From NCBI RefSeq assembly GCF_000153225.1, contig NZ_CH724148.1:2620611-2684610 (forward strand): a stretch of 64,000 bases of DNA. Reading direction: 5' to 3'. Below the pieces are notes generated by a model. That model worked only from the letters and a program-made list of their open reading frames with translations. It was not told where the DNA came from and did not search any database. Source of the stretch: Polaribacter irgensii 23-P. Lineage in GTDB: Bacteria > Bacteroidota > Bacteroidia > Flavobacteriales > Flavobacteriaceae. The position numbers were made by a program, and so were the translations under genes. Shown here piece by piece: positions 8,766 through 18,900 of the stretch (the first letter of the stretch is position 1; the number at the start of each line of letters is the position of its first letter).

Positions 8766-9155
8766 TTATTGTCTAGTAAAAACTACTATGTCTGCCTCCT
8801 CACCAGGATCACGTGATTTGTCAATACTTACTTGATCACAAGTATCAAATTCATAATTGAAGGTAACAATATCGCTACCTGAAATTGACAAATTTATTTG
8901 TGAATCGTTTGATGTGTAATCAAAAGCAGTAATTTCTTCACTATCATCAAGACTACCCGTTCCATTATCTTTAAATACAAATGTAATAGCGTAAGGACCC
9001 ATACCATCATTATCAGTACCAACCCAAGTTCCTACAAGAGAAGCATCTGAAACATTACACGTGTTATCATCATCACTACTACAAGCAACGATTAATACTG
9101 TTAAAAGTAAAATTCCAAATTTTTTAATAGTTTTCATTGTTTTCATTGTTTTCAT
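8766..9155 (-). CDS. Small lipocalin-like lipoprotein with SDDD export signal
   Basis: A 129-residue lipoprotein: signal segment FGILLLTVLIVAC followed by SSDDDN, an acidic tract of the type that sends flavobacterial lipoproteins to the cell surface. The mature part (SLVGTWVGTDNDG, repeated beta strands, single disulfide-capable cysteines) resembles small lipocalin-like lipoproteins, but I cannot assign a ligand. Three in-frame ATGs lie in a perfect 9-base tandem repeat (9131-9157), so the true start may be 9155, 9146 or 9137; only the last is needed for the signal peptide. It stands alone between two terminators. Confidence 0.7.
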   Translation of the reverse strand: MKTMKTMKTIKKFGILLLTVLIVACSSDDDNTCNVSDASLVGTWVGTDNDGMGPYAITFVFKDNGTGSLDDSEEITAFDYTSNDSQINLSISGSDIVTFNYEFDTCDQVSIDKSRDPGEEADIVVFTRQ

Positions 9156-9157
9156 TG
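9131..9157 (-). repeat. Three tandem copies of a 9-base repeat over the lipoprotein start
   Basis: TTTTCATTG occurs three times in a row on the plus strand. On the coding strand each copy supplies an in-frame ATG AAA start (MKT-MKT-MKT). Gain or loss of a unit keeps the frame and changes the number of start codons. Confidence 0.85.
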
Positions 9158-9198
9158 TTTTTGTAAAATGCTAAATTAGTTAATTAAAATTAAGGCAT

Positions 9199-9233
9199 AA
9201 AAAAAGCCAGCTATTTTGGACGGCTGGTGCTTT
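9199..9233 (-). terminator. Minus-strand terminator at the downstream end of cassette A
   Basis: Read on the minus strand, AGCACCAGC and GCTGGCT form a stem with a small bulge, followed by T7. It is the first clear terminator after the MFS porter gene, which ends at 9526, so it probably ends the cassette A transcript. Confidence 0.65.
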
Positions 9234-9427
9234 AGGTTATTTAAACACTATTATCGGCACACCATTTAAGAGTATTTAACACTTATTTGTTGTTAATTTT
9301 ATACTTATTTATTAAAAATATAACATAAAGTACTTAAAATCAATTATTTTTATGACTCCCATTACTTTCTGAATTAAAAGTAACTATTGTTATCCATTCT
9401 ACAACTTTAATTATACTTTGATAAAAT

Positions 9428-9483
9428 AAATTACTTCGTTTCTTATTCAAAGCAATTTTAGAAGTGCTAAAAAGATCAATATA
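9428..9483 (+). repeat. Direct repeat, right copy (partner 5869-5924)
   Basis: Near-identical partner of 5869-5924. It lies about 45 bases downstream of the intact porter stop, so it is the natural 3' flank of that gene and probably the parent copy. Confidence 0.8.
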
Positions 9484-9525
9484 AATCTACTGAAAACTAG
9501 CGTTTGTTAAACATTATGAGATCCC

Positions 9526-11064
9526 TTAATTTTTAACAAACTCCAATTCTAGCTCCTCTAAAGACTTTCCTTTCGTCTCCGGTAGTATTTTCAAGAGGAT
9601 AAAAAATCCGACCAATGCAATCGCACCGAAGATAAAAAAGCTTAGAGCATTTCCCAAATTTGACAACTCCCAAGGAAAAACTAATTGTACTAGTGAACTA
9701 ATTAAAGAATTAATAAAAGCAATGACCCCGATTGCCAAACCGCGATATTTGATAGGATACAACTCGGACAACAACACCCACATTACGGGACCTAAAGAAA
9801 ATGCAAAACAGGCAATAAAACCTAAAATACCAATCAATATTAAATTGGCATTTATCGTCGTTGCAGCCTCTAAGATAGCTCCGTCGTTTTTGGCATACAC
9901 CTTATTGCCCAGAGCCTCTTTCGCAGCACTTTTAAAAGCAACATCGTTGTCATATACTATATCGGCTAAAGGCAGTAGTTTCTGAGCGTCAGAGAATTCG
10001 AACTGATTGATATTTTCTTTAGAGACTTGATATGTTGCTTGACGAAAGCCGTACGCGCAGAGCAGTAGACTCACTGCTATCCCAGCAGTGCCTACTAAAA
10101 GTAGTGGTCTCCTTCCCATTCTATCTATTAAATAAATGGCAACAAAAGTAAAAACAACTGAAATTGTGCTTAATAAAACCCCAGATGAAAAAGCAGCATC
10201 CGTGCCAATTCCTGTCTGTTTAAAAATAGAAGTAGCATAAAAATATACGGCATTTATTCCTGTAATTTGCTGCAAAACCCCCACAATTAATCCAACCACC
10301 AATATAAAGCGCAGTGATGGCTTTAAAACATCTTTCATCTTTAAAGGAGCCCTGTGTTTGTCTGCGACAATGTTTTTTTCAATCGCTTCAATTTCTAAAG
10401 CCCCTCGTTCACTTCCATGAATTAATGTCAATACTTCTTTCGCTTCGTCGAATCTTCCTTTTAAATACAACCAACGCGGACTTTTAGGAACAAAAAACAA
10501 GAAAACAAAATACAATATTGCAGGCAATAACTCCACGCCTAACATCCATCTCCACACGGTTTCATCCGTTAGAGAACTACTTTCAACACCATTGTATTTG
10601 TTGAAGAAATAATTACTCAAAAAGGCAGCAAAAAAACCAAACACAATGTTTAATTGCTGTAAAGAGACCAACTTGCCCCTGTTCTCTGAAGTTGAAATTT
10701 CAGCGATGTAAATGGGTGCTAAAACCAAGGCTGCTCCAAAAGCAACACCTCCTATGATCCGAGCAAAATATAACATTTCATACGAGATCGCCAATGCGGA
10801 CGATACTGCAGAAATAGCGTATAGAAAAGCTACAAAAAGAAGTGTTTTCTTTCTTCCAATAAAGTCACTTATTCTCCCTGAAAATAACATCGCAAACATT
10901 GCTGCAAATGAAGGCGCACTTACCACCCATCCTGACTGAATTTCATTTAAATCAAATTCAGGACCCGCAAAAGACATCACTCCAGAGATGATTCCTGCGT
11001 CAAATCCAAAAAGAAAGCCTCCTAGGGAAACTACAAGTGCTATAAAAGTTAGTTTTTTACTCAT
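9526..11064 (-). CDS. MFS sugar porter (likely glucose/proton symporter)
   Basis: An inner-membrane transporter of 512 residues with twelve predicted hydrophobic segments. The sugar-porter marks are GGFLFGFDAGIISG at the N-terminus, SDFIGRKKT after TM2, PKSPRWLYLKGR before the central loop, LIDRMGRRPLLL, and the C-terminal PETKGKSLEELE. An unusually long loop (about 330-385) separates the later segments. It is the last gene of cassette A, 9 bases after the GH30 gene, and should take up the glucose released in the periplasm; that substrate is inference from context. A decayed partial copy lies at 5849-6290. Confidence 0.9.
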   Translation of the reverse strand: MSKKLTFIALVVSLGGFLFGFDAGIISGVMSFAGPEFDLNEIQSGWVVSAPSFAAMFAMLFSGRISDFIGRKKTLLFVAFLYAISAVSSALAISYEMLYFARIIGGVAFGAALVLAPIYIAEISTSENRGKLVSLQQLNIVFGFFAAFLSNYFFNKYNGVESSSLTDETVWRWMLGVELLPAILYFVFLFFVPKSPRWLYLKGRFDEAKEVLTLIHGSERGALEIEAIEKNIVADKHRAPLKMKDVLKPSLRFILVVGLIVGVLQQITGINAVYFYATSIFKQTGIGTDAAFSSGVLLSTISVVFTFVAIYLIDRMGRRPLLLVGTAGIAVSLLLCAYGFRQATYQVSKENINQFEFSDAQKLLPLADIVYDNDVAFKSAAKEALGNKVYAKNDGAILEAATTINANLILIGILGFIACFAFSLGPVMWVLLSELYPIKYRGLAIGVIAFINSLISSLVQLVFPWELSNLGNALSFFIFGAIALVGFFILLKILPETKGKSLEELELEFVKN

Positions 11065-11073
11065 AATGACAAA

Positions 11074-12555
11074 TTAATTTAAAACAATAGTTTGTATGGA
11101 ATGCGCTGCTAACTTTAATTTTGCAGTTTTTAAGTCAATCGTAATGGTATACTCTAAAGGTTGATCAGCTGTATTCATCGCAATGACTGCGATCGTGTTA
11201 TTTTCATTCTTAAAAGCTGTAGAAATAATACTATTAGAGCTAGAAACACTACTAATTCTCTTTGCTCCTGGTCGAATAAATTTAGAAAAATGACCAATGT
11301 AGTAAAACGTATTTGTAAATGTCAATTCATCTGTTTTCGTATTTCCATGCACTGGGGCAAAGCATAAATTACCCACGTGGTTTGGACCTCCAGTTTCGTC
11401 TAAAAGTATGTTCCAATCTGTCCATGCGGCTGTGCCGTTGTTAAAATCATTGATCATCGATTTTCCATAGCGCTCTGCTAACTTTGGATCTTCATTCGCT
11501 AACCTTTCGAGATCATAGCCCTCATTACACCCTTCGGTAAATATTAACTTTTTATCAGGATATGCCTCATTTACACTGGCTACATTCTTAAACATTGGCG
11601 TATCATCTTTCCAATCTTCATACCAATGAAAACCTGTTCCCCATACATATTTTGCAGCCTCTGGATCATTTAAAATTGTACTTGCACGTTGAAATAACAA
11701 ATCTCTATTGTGATCCCAAATGATGATTTTTTTGTCTCCTAAACCGTCTTTTTCTAAGGTGGGGCCTAAATAATATTTTAAAAAATCGCGTTCTTCCGCT
11801 GCCGTATAAATACAAGACTCCCAACGCTGCACTGCCATCGGTTCATTTTGAATGGAAAGACCCCAAATAGGAATTCCCTCTTTTTCATAGGCCTTTATAA
11901 ATTTTGAATAATAGTTTGCCCAAGGTTGATAAAATTCTTTTTTCAGCTTTCCTCCTTTTAGCATACTATTGTTCGTTTTCATAAACGCTGGTGGACTCCA
12001 TGGACTAGCATACATTGTCAAACTTCCTCCTGCAGCCTGAATTGCTCTTTTTGTAAATGGAATTCTATACTTTCTGTCGTGTGCTATAGAAAATGTTTTC
12101 AAGTCTGTATCTCCCTCTTCTACATAAGTATAGCTTTCCGTTGAAAAGTCACAACTATGTATAATGGTTCTTGCCAAAGAGTACCCAATACCCTTCTCGG
12201 TGTCAAAGTAAGCCTCTAAAAATAACTTCTGATTTTTGTCTGATAACTTATAAAATGTTTCAGCGGCAGCATCAGTTAAAGCTGCTCCAATACCCACAAA
12301 CTCCTGAAATTCTTTATTTGGACTTACTACGATATCAATATCAGTCTCTAAAGGTTGTTTAAATTTTGAAAACATAATTTCAGATGTTAAAGAAAGTTTT
12401 AATTCCGACTTGTGCGAAGTTGTGTATACTTTCCCTTTTATAATTTCTGAATTATAAACGTTTGTTTCGACATCATTTGTTTTGTTTTTACACTGAAGTA
12501 TCGTTGCGCAAACAACAATTAATGCCAATAGTGAGAAGTGCCTTTTATGTATCAT
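11074..12555 (-). CDS. GH30 family glucanase lipoprotein (probable beta-1,6-glucanase)
   Basis: A 493-residue lipoprotein with lipobox near LQC, followed by KNKTND. The mature protein is a GH30 (beta/alpha)8 barrel with a C-terminal beta-sandwich. Catalytic acid/base Glu238 lies in SIQNEPM, nucleophile Glu341 in FTEGCNEG. GH30 members in laminarin loci usually cleave beta-1,6-glucosyl linkages, which would debranch laminarin; a glucosylceramidase-type activity is less likely in this context. The tract after Cys is not acidic, so a periplasmic location is expected. It sits 11 bases after GH3 and 9 bases before the sugar porter. Confidence 0.88.
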   Translation of the reverse strand: MIHKRHFSLLALIVVCATILQCKNKTNDVETNVYNSEIIKGKVYTTSHKSELKLSLTSEIMFSKFKQPLETDIDIVVSPNKEFQEFVGIGAALTDAAAETFYKLSDKNQKLFLEAYFDTEKGIGYSLARTIIHSCDFSTESYTYVEEGDTDLKTFSIAHDRKYRIPFTKRAIQAAGGSLTMYASPWSPPAFMKTNNSMLKGGKLKKEFYQPWANYYSKFIKAYEKEGIPIWGLSIQNEPMAVQRWESCIYTAAEERDFLKYYLGPTLEKDGLGDKKIIIWDHNRDLLFQRASTILNDPEAAKYVWGTGFHWYEDWKDDTPMFKNVASVNEAYPDKKLIFTEGCNEGYDLERLANEDPKLAERYGKSMINDFNNGTAAWTDWNILLDETGGPNHVGNLCFAPVHGNTKTDELTFTNTFYYIGHFSKFIRPGAKRISSVSSSNSIISTAFKNENNTIAVIAMNTADQPLEYTITIDLKTAKLKLAAHSIQTIVLN

Positions 12556-12566
12556 TGCATTTTTTT

Positions 12567-14375
12567 TTAATATTTTAAACCATATCCAAATTCAAAAAGT
12601 GGTTTTCTGGATGTATCCCAAAAATTGATACCGTACTTTCCTTTAAAATCTGCAGTAGATTTTGGCCACGAATGCGGCAATTTACCTTTAAAATTATAAT
12701 CTCCAAAGAGCACCTCTGCAATTCCATCTCCTTCTGAACCTGGGAGCCATGCAGCCACAAACGCGTCTGCCTGTTGCAATTGCTCTGTAACTACTAAAGG
12801 TCTTCCCGAAATTAAAACAACAACCGTTTTTATGCCCTTATCGCTAAACGTTGCGATGTACTTTTGATGTGCCTCGCTTAAAGTCAATTTTCGATCTGTT
12901 GAACCTTCATTTATATCTCCAAACATTTCTGCATAAGGAGTTTCCCCAACCACAATAATCGCAATATCGGCATCAAAATGATCCTCTGAAGCTTCTTTGT
13001 CATACACTACTTCTGCAGAAGTAACTGCCTTAATACCCTCTAAAATAGTAGTTGCTCCTTTGTAATTTTCCCCAGTACCTTGCCAATTTATAGTCCAGCC
13101 TCCCGACTGTAATCCCGAATTGTTCGCATGTTCTCCAACGACTACAATTTTATGAATTTTTTTATCTATTGGCAATATATTTTTATTATTCTTTAACAGT
13201 ACTAAAGACTCACGAACCGCTTGTCTTGCTTTGTTTCGGTGAGCCTGCTTTCCTATCTCTGAAATTAAAGAAGCGTCTGGAAACGGATTTTCAAACAAAC
13301 CCAATCTAAATTTTTGTCTTAATATTCTTCGAACTGCATCATCAATTCTGCTCAAAGCAATTGTTTTATCAGCCACGGCAACAAGCACATCTTTTTGAAA
13401 AAAATCTAAGTCGCCATCTACAGCCATAACCATATCAACGCCCGCATTTATCACAGCTCTACCTCCGAAACGAGAATACCCTTTCCAGTCTGTAACTACG
13501 ATACCATCAAAGCCCATACTTGCTTTTAATGTGTCATTAATTAAAGTTTTATTTGAATGCATTGGAATTCCCGACAAAGTATTAAAAGACGCCATAACGG
13601 CACCTACTTTTGCAGCAACAGCCGCCCTATATGGAGGGAGTAACCTTTCTGAAATTTCATTCATTGAAAGCGAAGTGTCACCTCCTTCAACTCCATAATC
13701 AGTAGCACCGTCTCCCACAAAATGTTTTGCTGTAGCCATCACGGTACGATTCGATTTCAAATCGCCTTGATGTCCTTCTATCGATGCTGTTGCCATTTCG
13801 GTTGTAAGTGCAGTGCTTTCAGAATATGCCTCATATACTCTGCCCCACTTTTCATTATAGGGAATGGCAATGCATGGAGAAAAAGTCCAGTTAAACCCTG
13901 TTGCCTGCGTCTCTATGGCGGTGATTGCAGCAGCCTCTTTAACTAAAGTACTATTTCCAGTTGCTCCCATTCCAATATTGTGAGGAAATATAGTAGCTCC
14001 TTGAAAAGTATTTTGACCATGTACAGCATCCACGGCAAAAATTAAGGGAATTCCTAAACGCGTAGACAGTGCTTTTTCCTGCAATGCTCTAAATCTATTT
14101 TGCCATCCTATAGCTTCACTTCCCGGAGCAGGCCCTTGTGTATGAATTACCGAACCGATGAACTTTGTTGCAATATCTATATCTGATACAAGGTCATCAA
14201 AATGTCTCACTTGCGACATTTGCCCTATTTTTTCTTCAAGCGTCATCAAAGACAATATAGAATCTACTTTTTTTTCAATACTTGCATCTGCATTGATATT
14301 AGTTTGCACTTGGCAAGAATAAAACATTGCGTGCACTGCAAAGAAAAGTATAATTTGATGTTTTTTAATAGACAT
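12567..14375 (-). CDS. GH3 beta-glucosidase lipoprotein
   Basis: About 602 residues from the ATG at 14375 (MSIKKHQIILFF). An upstream in-frame TTG at 14390 would add five residues and is less likely. Lipobox FYSC, then QVQTN. The GH3 N-terminal barrel carries the nucleophile Asp296 in VVTDWKGY, and the C-terminal alpha/beta sandwich ends with HSWPKS and FEFGYGLKY. GH3 enzymes of this form release glucose from the non-reducing end of beta-gluco-oligosaccharides. It is probably anchored in the periplasm, finishing laminari-oligosaccharides together with GH30. It lies tightly between GH16 and GH30. Confidence 0.92.
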   Translation of the reverse strand: MSIKKHQIILFFAVHAMFYSCQVQTNINADASIEKKVDSILSLMTLEEKIGQMSQVRHFDDLVSDIDIATKFIGSVIHTQGPAPGSEAIGWQNRFRALQEKALSTRLGIPLIFAVDAVHGQNTFQGATIFPHNIGMGATGNSTLVKEAAAITAIETQATGFNWTFSPCIAIPYNEKWGRVYEAYSESTALTTEMATASIEGHQGDLKSNRTVMATAKHFVGDGATDYGVEGGDTSLSMNEISERLLPPYRAAVAAKVGAVMASFNTLSGIPMHSNKTLINDTLKASMGFDGIVVTDWKGYSRFGGRAVINAGVDMVMAVDGDLDFFQKDVLVAVADKTIALSRIDDAVRRILRQKFRLGLFENPFPDASLISEIGKQAHRNKARQAVRESLVLLKNNKNILPIDKKIHKIVVVGEHANNSGLQSGGWTINWQGTGENYKGATTILEGIKAVTSAEVVYDKEASEDHFDADIAIIVVGETPYAEMFGDINEGSTDRKLTLSEAHQKYIATFSDKGIKTVVVLISGRPLVVTEQLQQADAFVAAWLPGSEGDGIAEVLFGDYNFKGKLPHSWPKSTADFKGKYGINFWDTSRKPLFEFGYGLKY

Positions 14376-14403
14376 GTTGTGAACTTTCAATGATTAAATC
14401 TTT

Positions 14404-15267
14404 TTACTTTCTGAACTCGTGCTTTACCCAAGCTACTTCCATTACCCATTCGCCCTTCATTGGTGCATCTGTAATTTTAGCAAAATTTAATATAGCAAAC
14501 ATCTTTTCAGGATATTGATCTCCTTGACCTACATTTCTATATACTTCTTTTGCGTCTACTCGATACACCAAGTCGCTATTTTCCCATTCAACAGAGTATT
14601 CATGATATTCATTTAAACTCACGTCAAAACCTTTTCGTAAACTCCACCAATCTCCTTTATCGCATTCGCCTAAACTCTTTATAGCTCCTGTAGTATAATG
14701 ATTTTTCTGGTGATCTCCGTGATGTTCAAAAATATCAATTTCACCAGATCCCGTTAACGGCCAACACACATTTTCATTGGCTTCTTGCACAGGAGATTCA
14801 TTGTTTTCAGCACCTAAAAGCCACCATGCAGGAAACATACTTGGCTCTCCATTACTAGATAATCTAAGTCGCGCTGTCCATTTTCCTTTTATAAATTCGT
14901 GCTTATTTTTTGTGGTAATCCTACCTGCTACATATTGGGTATCTGGATGTTGTACTCCATTTTTATCAAAGTTGTCACAAGGTTTTTGCGCTCCTGTGTT
15001 TATCACTTTTAATTTTAATGTACCGTCACTTACTTCCCGAGTTCCATATTTGTTATCTGGAACATAACAATGCGTTTCATTATTTACCCAAATGCGCTGG
15101 TCTTGCCAATTCTCAGTATTAAAAGTGTCAAAATCATCTTGAAAATCGATTTCCCAAGACTCAGATATAGGCACACCCACGGCCTCTTTTTCTTTTGTTT
15201 TAAATGACATTACAAGAACTCCCAATAGGAAAAAACTTAACAAATATTGATAATATCTTTTTTTCAT
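14404..15267 (-). CDS. GH16 family endo-beta-glucanase (laminarinase type)
   Basis: A 287-residue protein with an N-terminal hydrophobic signal (YLLSFFLLGVLVMSF) but no lipobox cysteine, unlike its neighbours, so it is soluble in the periplasm or held by an uncleaved signal. The GH16 active site GEIDIFEH places Glu176, Asp178 and Glu181 in the E-x-D-x-x-E pattern of laminarinases and related enzymes. Aromatic residues around FPAWWLLG are typical of the cleft. It probably cuts internal beta-1,3-glucosyl bonds. Located between the FnIII lipoprotein and GH3 in cassette A. Confidence 0.85.
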   Translation of the reverse strand: MKKRYYQYLLSFFLLGVLVMSFKTKEKEAVGVPISESWEIDFQDDFDTFNTENWQDQRIWVNNETHCYVPDNKYGTREVSDGTLKLKVINTGAQKPCDNFDKNGVQHPDTQYVAGRITTKNKHEFIKGKWTARLRLSSNGEPSMFPAWWLLGAENNESPVQEANENVCWPLTGSGEIDIFEHHGDHQKNHYTTGAIKSLGECDKGDWWSLRKGFDVSLNEYHEYSVEWENSDLVYRVDAKEVYRNVGQGDQYPEKMFAILNFAKITDAPMKGEWVMEVAWVKHEFRK

Positions 15268-15300
15268 AATTTTAATTTATTTTAATTTGCAATTAATTTT

Positions 15301-15999
15301 TTAATTTACTCTAAATTGAAAAGTTTGTGAATAGGATACATTTCCTAATGCGTCTGTTGTAATTACTTTCCAATAATATATTAATCCTGATGCCACGGTC
15401 GCCTTTACTCTATTTGTACCTGTAGCTCCTATTACTGTTTCGGGCGAATTACTCGTATCCAACAGAATAGTATAAAAAGCAATATCATTGTCAATGTCAG
15501 ATGCCTCCCATTGCAACACAATCTCTCCTGGATCTAACCGCATACCTATCTGCGGACTAATAACCTCTGCAGGGAATGGCGGATGACTCTCTTCTGGTAA
15601 TCCTGCATTGTAAAATTTCCATGTCTCACTATCAGCTGTTTCATCACCAATAATTGCCTCAGACTTTACAACCCAAGAATAAGGAGTTCCTCTTAGACTC
15701 CGAACCAAGAACTCATTCTTCGTCGTTCTAATTGCTCGTGAAGTCGCGTCATTTAAGTTCGTAATTGTTATTCTATAAGCGCTTGTATTGGCTGTTTCTC
15801 CCCATTTAAATAATACATCTGTTTCTGTCTTTGATACGATAACACCCTCATTACATTCTGTATTCTTATCTGGAAAGATAAGCATTGCTGCGGTTGGGGA
15901 ATCCATAATAACCTCTGTGGTGCTCTCTTTTTCACTACAAGAAATTGCAAGACCACCTATCAATAAAAAGAAGACCACTATTTTTTTAAACCTACCCAT
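15301..15999 (-). CDS. Lipoprotein with two fibronectin type III-like domains (putative glycan-binding protein)
   Basis: A 232-residue lipoprotein with lipobox LAISC then SEKES. Two beta-sandwich repeats follow: about 35-130, ending YSWVVKSEA, and 135-232, with YYWKVITTDALGN. Both have the FnIII/Ig look seen in SusE/F-like surface binding proteins. No catalytic motif. The start codon overlaps the last base of the GH5 stop, so the two are translationally linked and perhaps act together at the surface. Carbohydrate binding is inferred from position only. Confidence 0.7.
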   Translation of the reverse strand: MGRFKKIVVFFLLIGGLAISCSEKESTTEVIMDSPTAAMLIFPDKNTECNEGVIVSKTETDVLFKWGETANTSAYRITITNLNDATSRAIRTTKNEFLVRSLRGTPYSWVVKSEAIIGDETADSETWKFYNAGLPEESHPPFPAEVISPQIGMRLDPGEIVLQWEASDIDNDIAFYTILLDTSNSPETVIGATGTNRVKATVASGLIYYWKVITTDALGNVSYSQTFQFRVN

Positions 16000-18900
16000 T
16001 ATTTTAAAATTTTGTAGTGAAATATTTCTTCTTTTGATATCATTTTTAACATATAAATACCTTCTGGCAGATTTGATACATCCACATTTAATTGGCTGCT
16101 TGTAATCTCATAAAGTTTCGAAAACACCAACTGCCCTTTCAAATCGTAAATTTCAACAAGAATTTGATTTCCATAAAATGAAATGGCGTTAATATGAATC
16201 GTATTATTTTTTATGGGGTTAGGATATATATATGGTTTACTATTCAGCAAAATGCTTTCTTTGTAGATACCTTGACAATCTGTACTCGTTTTTACACTTA
16301 AAGTATTGATTCCTGCTGCAAGCTCTAACTCAATTTTGCTTTCATTCGTAATTGTAGTTTCATCATTTAAAGTTACGTAATATAATTTCCCACCTCCTAA
16401 ACTTACCGAAACATTATGCATACTACCCTTTTTTAGTGCAGCAATCACTGACAACTCTACTGGCTCTGTTACAATAACTGCCGCGCATTGCGTGTATGTA
16501 GCATTTCCGCTTATAGTGATACAAACGGTATAAATTCCAGAGGTTAAATTCTCAAAAACAACTTCTGACGTAAATGTTTTTGTGCTTACATAATCATTCT
16601 TTGCGATCGTTGCGATGTAATCTTTATTTTCTATGGCTGCAATAAAAATACTTCCATTGTTTTGAGCCCGGCAAGTTTCACCTTTTACTGTGATAGCAAA
16701 ATTGTCTGCGGGTAGCGAAAATATTTCACACCCAAATACATCTACAATTTTATTCTCAGGGGTATTTGGACACAAGTCATCATCATCTAAAACGCCGTCA
16801 TTATCTAGGTCTGGACTTTCAAAGCGTATCCAATTAAAATTAAATCCGCCTGCTAGAATCTTCATTCTTAAAATATGAGGTCCTTCCTTAATAAATAAGT
16901 TATCAGAAACTGTTTCCCAAGTTTGCCATCCATTCGTAATTACTGTACTAACCACTGCCAACTCGTGCTCAGTGCCATTTTCATCTATCCAATACAATCC
17001 AATCTTACCTTCACTATATCCCGCTACTCGAAATTTAATGCCATAATTTCCTGTTTTGGGAGCAAAAATTGAATAATCAGCATAATCACCAGGGTCTGTA
17101 AATCCAAAATTTTTACCTCCGCCAAGATCTTCCGAATCTTCTAAACCCATCCCAAGCATATAGTTATAATCCTCTACTTCGATGAGCCCAGGAATCACAA
17201 CCCGATTTGGAGACATATTATTTATTGGTAAATCTACAAACGTATTCAATATCTTCTTAGATTTCGACTGGATGATGGCTCCAGAATAGCTAAGACTAAT
17301 AGTGTCCGTCTTAATTAAAAATTTAGCTAGATTTAATACCACAAACCGCTCATTTAACACATCTTTATTAATCGAAATAATGCTTCTTTTTTCTCCATTG
17401 ACAAGCACTGTAAACTGGTTTAAAGAACTCTCTAATAATGCCTCTGAAACAGTTTCACTAATTGCGAGTTCAATAGATTTTTCATCAATACCTGTCTTCC
17501 CATTTAATGCATTTAATTGAAGATTGGCAACCGTTCCTGTTTTTTCAAATTCAATACTAGTAATATTAAAAGGAGTATCGTTGTTAAAATGCAATTTTAA
17601 ACGGTGCTCCCCCGCTTCGAGGGCAATATCGACAACTTCAAAAGTGCTATATTCCGTCCAACCTCCTGTTGAATTTACGGTTTGATTCATGGTTACCTCT
17701 TGATCATCCATAGCAAGAAAAAACTCCCCTCCACTTTCTTGTGAAGCCAACCTTACCTGAGCTGTATATACTGCAGTTTCATCAACCTGAACAGTATATT
17801 TGGTCCACTCTCCTTTGTGCACAAAGCCGATATTGAATCCATTACTACTCGAAGTTTCATTGTTTTTTTCAATATCCACTCCATCATTTCGATAAGACCA
17901 ACCGCTGTTCCAAGATTTGTATTCCCCTGTAGAAAGATTATAATCAGCAACATCCGTGTCGTAATAGGCAAAATTATTTTGACCTAAATCAAAATCTGAA
18001 ACATATAGTATCCCAGGGATCGCAGTAGGCTTTCTGTGGTATGGAATCGTTGCATCTGTTTGTGCTTGCCGAATTATTGCATCTGGAACATCTTTTCTGT
18101 ATGTACTATTTTCAACCAACAAGTTCTCAGCTAATTGCATCATACCGTCAAAGGTTTCCTCCGCTGTGGGCTTTAACCCTTCCCCTTTCCAATAATCTAC
18201 TATTTTTTGATATCCTGGATTGATATCGATTGCATATGGACTGTCAATGTCTCCAACTTTACGCATCGTCCACCAAGCCCAACCAATATTATTGTTTTCA
18301 AAAAGAGATATTGCGTCTGTAAACCAGGTATTAGAATTCTCTCCAGACTCTCCCATCCATAAAGGTACATTGTGTTTTTCTCGCAATGGCAGTATCCAAT
18401 CTAGATCATGTTTCGTATTAAAGCTCCAATACTTGTGGAAACTATATACTAAATTATCATCCCATGGAGGCAATAAACCTCTATAATCATTGGCATAAGC
18501 ATTCCCCTCTATATACAGAATATGATCATCACCTTCGCCTCTAATGCCCGCAGTAATATCTTCAAAAACAGCTCTCAATAAAGCATTTTCACTTCCTAAA
18601 TCCCAATGTGTTTCATTGATTAAATCATACCCTCCAATCCATTGGTTGTTTTTATATCGCGCTGCAATTCTGGTCCATAAGGCCACTAACTTATCTCTGT
18701 TTTCTTGAAGTTCCCACAAGGACGGTTTTGAAGGGTCGTAATCATTAATTTCTGAACCTGTCCCTTGCCCCCCGGGGGTTGCATGCATATCAAGAATAAC
18801 ATACATATTATAAGGTGCAGCCCATTCGAGTACATTGTCGATTAACTCAAAACCGGTTTCCCTCCAAGTATTTTCACCTGTGATCGGTTCCTCTTCTATA

